A stretch of DNA of 50,231 bases from a bacterium (GTDB lineage: Bacteria; Patescibacteriota; Andersenbacteria; UBA10190). The translations under genes and the position numbers were made by a program. Positions 46,207 to 50,231 of the stretch are shown here, one piece after another (the stretch's first letter is position 1; the number at the start of each line of letters is the position of its first letter). Below the pieces are notes generated by a model. The model worked only from the letters and a program-made list of their open reading frames with translations. It was not told where the DNA came from and did no database searches. Location: NCBI GenBank assembly GCA_030698495.1, contig JAUYKA010000023.1:1-50231 (forward strand), written 5' to 3'.

Positions 46207-46875
46207 ATGATGCCTAACAAATCCTCCAAGCACCCATTTATAGTTATAGAGGCTCTCGATGCAGGCGGCAGCCAAACCCAAACCGACCTGCTCACCAGTC
46301 GCCTGCGCCGCGAGAAAATCAACACGCTCCAACTGCATTTTCCTCATGAGGACCGCGCCACCGGCCGATTGATTTACGACAAATTCTTGCACAATCATAA
46401 CCGCCATAATTTCTCCAAACGCGAACAAGCCCTACTGTATATCCAGGATTTCTATTCGCGCAATGAAGATATTATCGACCACCTTAAGAGTGGGGACCAG
46501 CGTGCCGTTGTTTCCGACCGCTATTGCACCAGTACCTATGCCTATCAAACAATCGGGTTAGCTGGCCGAGCTAGGAAAAACATGATCAACTGGCTCAACT
46601 GGCTCTGTTATGAAAAAGAACCACATCTTCATCGCCCCGATGCTGTCATTTTTCTCGATACTCCCGTAGAAACTTCCCTGCAACGCCTAAGCAGTAAAAA
46701 GAATGATTATTTTGAAAATAAACAAAAACTTACCGCTATCCGCAATAGCTATCTAAAAATAGCGCATGAACAAAAATGGCATGTCCTCGACAGTATGAAC
46801 ACAAACAATCAAGAGCGTACCCGCGCCGATCTCCACCGCGCCATTTGGCAATTAGTCGCCCCTCTTTTACACTGA
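46207..46875 (+). CDS. thymidylate kinase family protein 2 with atypical P-loop
   Basis: FIVIEALDAGGSQTQTDLLTSRLRREKINTLQLHFPHED...VSDRYCTSTYAYQ. Confidence 0.75.
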   Translation: MMPNKSSKHPFIVIEALDAGGSQTQTDLLTSRLRREKINTLQLHFPHEDRATGRLIYDKFLHNHNRHNFSKREQALLYIQDFYSRNEDIIDHLKSGDQRAVVSDRYCTSTYAYQTIGLAGRARKNMINWLNWLCYEKEPHLHRPDAVIFLDTPVETSLQRLSSKKNDYFENKQKLTAIRNSYLKIAHEQKWHVLDSMNTNNQERTRADLHRAIWQLVAPLLH

Positions 46876-46879
46876 AAAC

Positions 46880-47257
46880 ATGGCTAATAAAAAAATCTGG
46901 TTCATATCCCATCCTACCGGCGGTCCGCAACACACCCCGACATTCTTCAGCGCCGTCAACCAATTTGCTGCCGCTAACGCCAAAGCGGTTAAAGTTATTT
47001 TACCTCATGAAGTCCAGGAACAGGTTCAACTCACCAAGGACGACATCAACGCTGCCGATTTGATATTGGCTGAAGTTTCCATTGCCTCCACCGGCAGCGG
47101 CATAGAGCTGGGCTGGGCCAATGCCAACAATAAACCCGTTATCGCTTTTCATCAAAGCACCTCGCCCATTTCTCCTTCCATTCAGTTTGTCGCCACTGCC
47201 ATCCACGCGTATCTGACGGAAGAGCACATCACTAAAGTCCTGGAAACACTACTCTAA
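46880..47257 (+). CDS. nucleoside 2-deoxyribosyltransferase-like protein
   Basis: IWFISHPTGG...DINAADLILAEVSIASTGSGIELGWANANNKPVIAFH. Confidence 0.7.
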   Translation: MANKKIWFISHPTGGPQHTPTFFSAVNQFAAANAKAVKVILPHEVQEQVQLTKDDINAADLILAEVSIASTGSGIELGWANANNKPVIAFHQSTSPISPSIQFVATAIHAYLTEEHITKVLETLL

Positions 47258-47259
47258 CA

Positions 47260-47338
47260 AGTAAATACAGTGAATAAAGTAAATTAAGTAAATACAGCCA
47301 CTGTATTCACTGTACTTGCTTTATTTACTGTATTTACT
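47260..47338. repeat. E-type palindrome (38-nt arms, 3-nt loop) between convergent genes
   Basis: agtaaatacagtgaataaagtaaattaagtaaatacag cca ctgtattcactgtacttgctttatttactgtatttact. Confidence 0.85.
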
Positions 47339-47345
47339 GGAAAAG

Positions 47346-47768
47346 TTACCGTCCCGAACTCCCAAATCCTCTGGTGCCACGCTGGGAATCTTCTAAATCT
47401 TGAACTTCCTCGATTTGTGTTGGCTCGAATTTCTGTAAAATACACTGTATTATTTTGTCACCTTTCTTTATCTCGTAAGGTTCATTGGTCGTATTCAGTA
47501 AAACTACTTTCCATTCACCCCGGTAGCCCGAGTCAATCACGCCGGCCAGTCGATGAATACCCTTACTGCCCAAGCCGGAGCGGTCCCAAAGCAGTGCCAC
47601 ATATCCCTTTGAAAACTCCGTCGTAATTCCGGTAGAAAACATGTGCCTCTCGCCGGGCTCAAGCGTATAAGATTCATTGGTAAAAATATCAATCCCCGCG
47701 TCCGTCGGATTTTCTTTTGTCGGTAAAATCGCGTCAGCGGATAACTTTTTAACCTTAAAATCAATCAT
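47346..47768 (-). CDS. dut: dUTP diphosphatase
   Basis: NPTDAGIDIFTNES; WDRSGLGSKGIHRLAGVIDSGYRGEW; RGTRGFGSSGR. Confidence 0.95.
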   Translation of the reverse strand: MIDFKVKKLSADAILPTKENPTDAGIDIFTNESYTLEPGERHMFSTGITTEFSKGYVALLWDRSGLGSKGIHRLAGVIDSGYRGEWKVVLLNTTNEPYEIKKGDKIIQCILQKFEPTQIEEVQDLEDSQRGTRGFGSSGR

Positions 47769-47872
47769 ATTAAAAAAGCAAAAGTTAAAATGAAAAGCAC
47801 ATTAACGTTGTTAATCTTTTGAGTTTTAAGTTGTTCTTTTTCGTTTTGCACTTTTCGTTTTACGTTATTTGT
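47768..47872. repeat. B-type palindromic element between dcd and dut
   Basis: aaagcaaaagttaaaatgaaaagcac ... gagttttaagttgttctttttcgttttgcacttttcgttttacg. Confidence 0.6.
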
Positions 47873-48440
47873 AGTTCTTTGCCCCCGACGCACTCTCGGT
47901 CGTACTCTTACGGCCAAAATATTGAGCACCTTTCTTCAAATAATATGGCTGGTCGGCGGGGGAGGATAACGGCTCGAACATTAATTGGCAAATACGCATC
48001 TTCGGATGCAGCAATATCGGCACCATACCGATATTGCGCAATTCCAGTGTCAGCACGCCCCGCCAGCCGGCATCAATATGACTGGCGGTGGAATGGATCA
48101 CCAACCCCATTCGTCCCAGGCTGCTGCGGCCTTCAATGCGAGCCGCCAAGTCGTTCGGCCACTCCACCCATTCCAAAGTTGATCCCAGCACAAACTCATT
48201 GGGATGAATCACATAAGGCTCGTTTTTCGAAATTATTACTTCTTCTGTCATGCCGTCGGTTGTCGCAGGATCAAGAGGGTCCACAAACGGCTGCTTGCGA
48301 TGTTTAAAAACCAAAAAATGATAACCCAAGCGCAAATCCAAACTGGATGATCCCAACTGGGTTTTTAAATCCGGCGTCGGTTTAACGATTATTTTTCCCG
48401 TTTTTAATGCCGCTTTTATATCTTTGTCTGATAGAATCAT
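47865..48440 (-). CDS. dcd: dCTP deaminase
   Basis: MILSDKDIKAALKTGKIIVKP; ARIEGRSSLGRMGLVIHSTASHIDAGWRGVLTLELRN. Confidence 0.93.
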   Translation of the reverse strand: MILSDKDIKAALKTGKIIVKPTPDLKTQLGSSSLDLRLGYHFLVFKHRKQPFVDPLDPATTDGMTEEVIISKNEPYVIHPNEFVLGSTLEWVEWPNDLAARIEGRSSLGRMGLVIHSTASHIDAGWRGVLTLELRNIGMVPILLHPKMRICQLMFEPLSSPADQPYYLKKGAQYFGRKSTTESASGAKNYK

Positions 48441-48557
48441 AAAAAACTCAAAAGTTAAAACGAAAAACTAAAAACTACAACAAAAAAGAAAAAACCGTAA
48501 CAAAGTCTTTTCAATTTTATATTGTTGTTTTACGTTTTTCATTTTGCCTTTTACGTT
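48440..48557. repeat. B-type palindromic element between glyA and dcd
   Basis: aaaactcaaaagttaaaacgaaaaactaaaaac ... gttgttttacgtttttcattttgccttttacg. Confidence 0.6.
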
Positions 48558-49908
48558 AAAAATCTAATGGGTATTTCTTACATAATTGCTTAACCTCTTT
48601 GGCAATCTTGGTAATTTTTTTAGAATTCTTCACTTGCTCTTCAAATTTATCAAAAGGCAAGTCCGCCCAAGGAGTGATGATGTCCATTACTTCATTCATC
48701 CAGCGCGCAATCCGCGGCATCTGGGCTTGCTTCATACCGCGAGTTGTCACCCAAGGCGTACCCACGCGCAACGCCGAGGGATCAGCGGGAGAACGCGTCT
48801 CCTGCGGCATGGTATTAAAATTAGCCACTATACCGGCCAGCGCCAGGGCTCGCGCAAATTTCTTCCCTAAAATCGGCTTATTGGTCAAATCAATCAAAAT
48901 CAAATGCTTGTCTGCCCCGCCGGCCACCAATTGAAAGTCATATTTAGACAGCTCTGCTGCCAACGCTTTAGCATTCAAAACTACCTGCTGGGCATATCGC
49001 TTAAAATTAGGCTTCAACGCCTCACCTAAACCCACACAAATTCCGGCGATATTATGATTGTGCGGTCCGCCCTGTAAGCCTGGCAGGACTGCCCGGTTTA
49101 TTTTTTTAATTAGATCCTCGTGCGCCAAAATAATCGCGCCGCGGCCCGACCGCAGCGTCTTATGTGTCGTCATAGTCACTATATCCGCGATACCGACAGG
49201 AGAGGGGATAACGCCGGCCGCCACCAGTCCGGCCTCATGCGCAATGTCTGCCATATATAACGCCCCTGCTTTTTTGGCAATCTGCTTGATCCATCGGTAC
49301 TTGATATCTCGTGGATAAGCCGTGCCTCCGGTAATGATCAGCTTTGGCTTATACTTCATCGCAATCCTCTCAATCTCTGCGTAATCAAACTGCCGTGTCT
49401 TCGGATCTGTTTTATACTGCACCGTCTTAAATATCTTTGACGTAATGTGCACCCGACGGCTGCCCCCCTCATAAACCAAATCATTAGGATCGGGCGTTTT
49501 CTTTGGCTCATAAGACCAGCCGTGCGACAAATGACCGCCGTCCGGCAAATACATTCCCATCATAGTGTCGCCGATATCCAACACCGCCAGATACACCGCC
49601 AAATTGGCATTACTGCCCGATAGTGCCTGCACATTAGCGCCCCAACTCTTCGGCGTCCGAAACAACTTAAGTGCCCGGTCAATAGCCAACTGTTCCAGCT
49701 CGTCTATATTCTCGTTTCCCTCGTAATACCGCTGTCCCACATTGCCTTCCGAGTACTTATGCATCACCACCGACCCCACCGCTTTCCGCACGGCCGGGGA
49801 AAAGAAATTCTCCGACGGAATCAACGACAAATTCTCCTCCTGCCGTTTTTCCTCTGCCTTAATAATCGCAAAGACTTTCGGGTCAGTTTTTTGTAACTTG
49901 CTTGGCAT
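48556..49908 (-). CDS. glyA: serine hydroxymethyltransferase
   Basis: SLIPSENFFSPAVRKAVGSVVMHKYSEGNVGQRYYEGNENIDELEQLAIDRALKLF; TTHKTLRSGRGAIILAHEDLI. Confidence 0.97.
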   Translation of the reverse strand: MPSKLQKTDPKVFAIIKAEEKRQEENLSLIPSENFFSPAVRKAVGSVVMHKYSEGNVGQRYYEGNENIDELEQLAIDRALKLFRTPKSWGANVQALSGSNANLAVYLAVLDIGDTMMGMYLPDGGHLSHGWSYEPKKTPDPNDLVYEGGSRRVHITSKIFKTVQYKTDPKTRQFDYAEIERIAMKYKPKLIITGGTAYPRDIKYRWIKQIAKKAGALYMADIAHEAGLVAAGVIPSPVGIADIVTMTTHKTLRSGRGAIILAHEDLIKKINRAVLPGLQGGPHNHNIAGICVGLGEALKPNFKRYAQQVVLNAKALAAELSKYDFQLVAGGADKHLILIDLTNKPILGKKFARALALAGIVANFNTMPQETRSPADPSALRVGTPWVTTRGMKQAQMPRIARWMNEVMDIITPWADLPFDKFEEQVKNSKKITKIAKEVKQLCKKYPLDF

Positions 49909-49987
49909 CTCCTATTTATAACCCTAAATATTGCATAAATCCAGCAAAAATATACCAAATATAAGCAAACAAACAAAGGGGCTCCTC

Positions 49988-50231
49988 TCAATTAACTGTG
50001 CTTCCCAGCAGCTCTGAAACCGGATGAAAACCCAACAGCATTTTGACCTTGTAGCGTTCCCGATTGCGGAATCCATAGCTCAAACGCTTAAGCATTTTGA
50101 TCTTAGTATGACAGCCTTCGGTAAACCCATTACTGGTGCCATGATCGAAGTGGTTAAGAATCTGATCTTGCCAGCGAATCAGCGTGCCGCGCAGGACGAC
50201 CAGTGGTTTAGATTCAACTCCTTCCAGATAA
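49988..50231 (-). CDS. ISL3-family transposase, C-terminal fragment cut by the window edge
   Basis: Minus strand reads ...LEGVESKPLVVLRGTLIRWQDQILNHFDHGTSNGFTEGCHTKIKMLKRLSYGFRNRERYKVKMLLGFHPVSELLGSTVN*, ISL3 C-terminal pattern. Confidence 0.85.
   Translation of the reverse strand, partial: YLEGVESKPLVVLRGTLIRWQDQILNHFDHGTSNGFTEGCHTKIKMLKRLSYGFRNRERYKVKMLLGFHPVSELLGSTVN

Overview
The gene content suggests a Patescibacteria/CPR-like chromosome segment (inference; there is no rRNA in the window to place it). It carries fragments of two different IS families at its ends: an IS3-type integrase C-terminus at bases 3-95 and an ISL3-type transposase C-terminus at 49988-50231. Between them are a purC/purE/guaA purine island, a ComF/ClpC/RecX/HtpX/LemA block, a nearly complete type IV pilus locus (pilM-N-O-P-like-B, response regulator, pilT-C, pilins, pilD, pseudopilins), ligA, gatCA, gpmI, a tRNA/homing-endonuclease island, pheST, gyrB, a secreted-protein cluster, secE-nusG-rplK-rplA, a dTMP/dUMP-metabolism cluster and glyA. 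Four observations stand out. (1) Many intergenic regions hold large imperfect palindromes whose arms are degenerate ~7-nt-period arrays of several sequence types. One of them encloses a four-helix-bundle (S23/IVP-like) ORF, and single arms appear in frame inside pilD and pheS and supply the start and leader peptide of a prepilin. (2) An initiator tRNA-fMet gene on the minus strand is split by an ~730-nt group I intron that carries a LAGLIDADG-like ORF in antisense. (3) Nested palindromic MITE-like elements occur with ATACNAACC termini. (4) Two paralogous small secreted proteins end in Trp/Tyr-rich tails. All calls come from reading the sequence and the supplied ORF translations; no database search was run.
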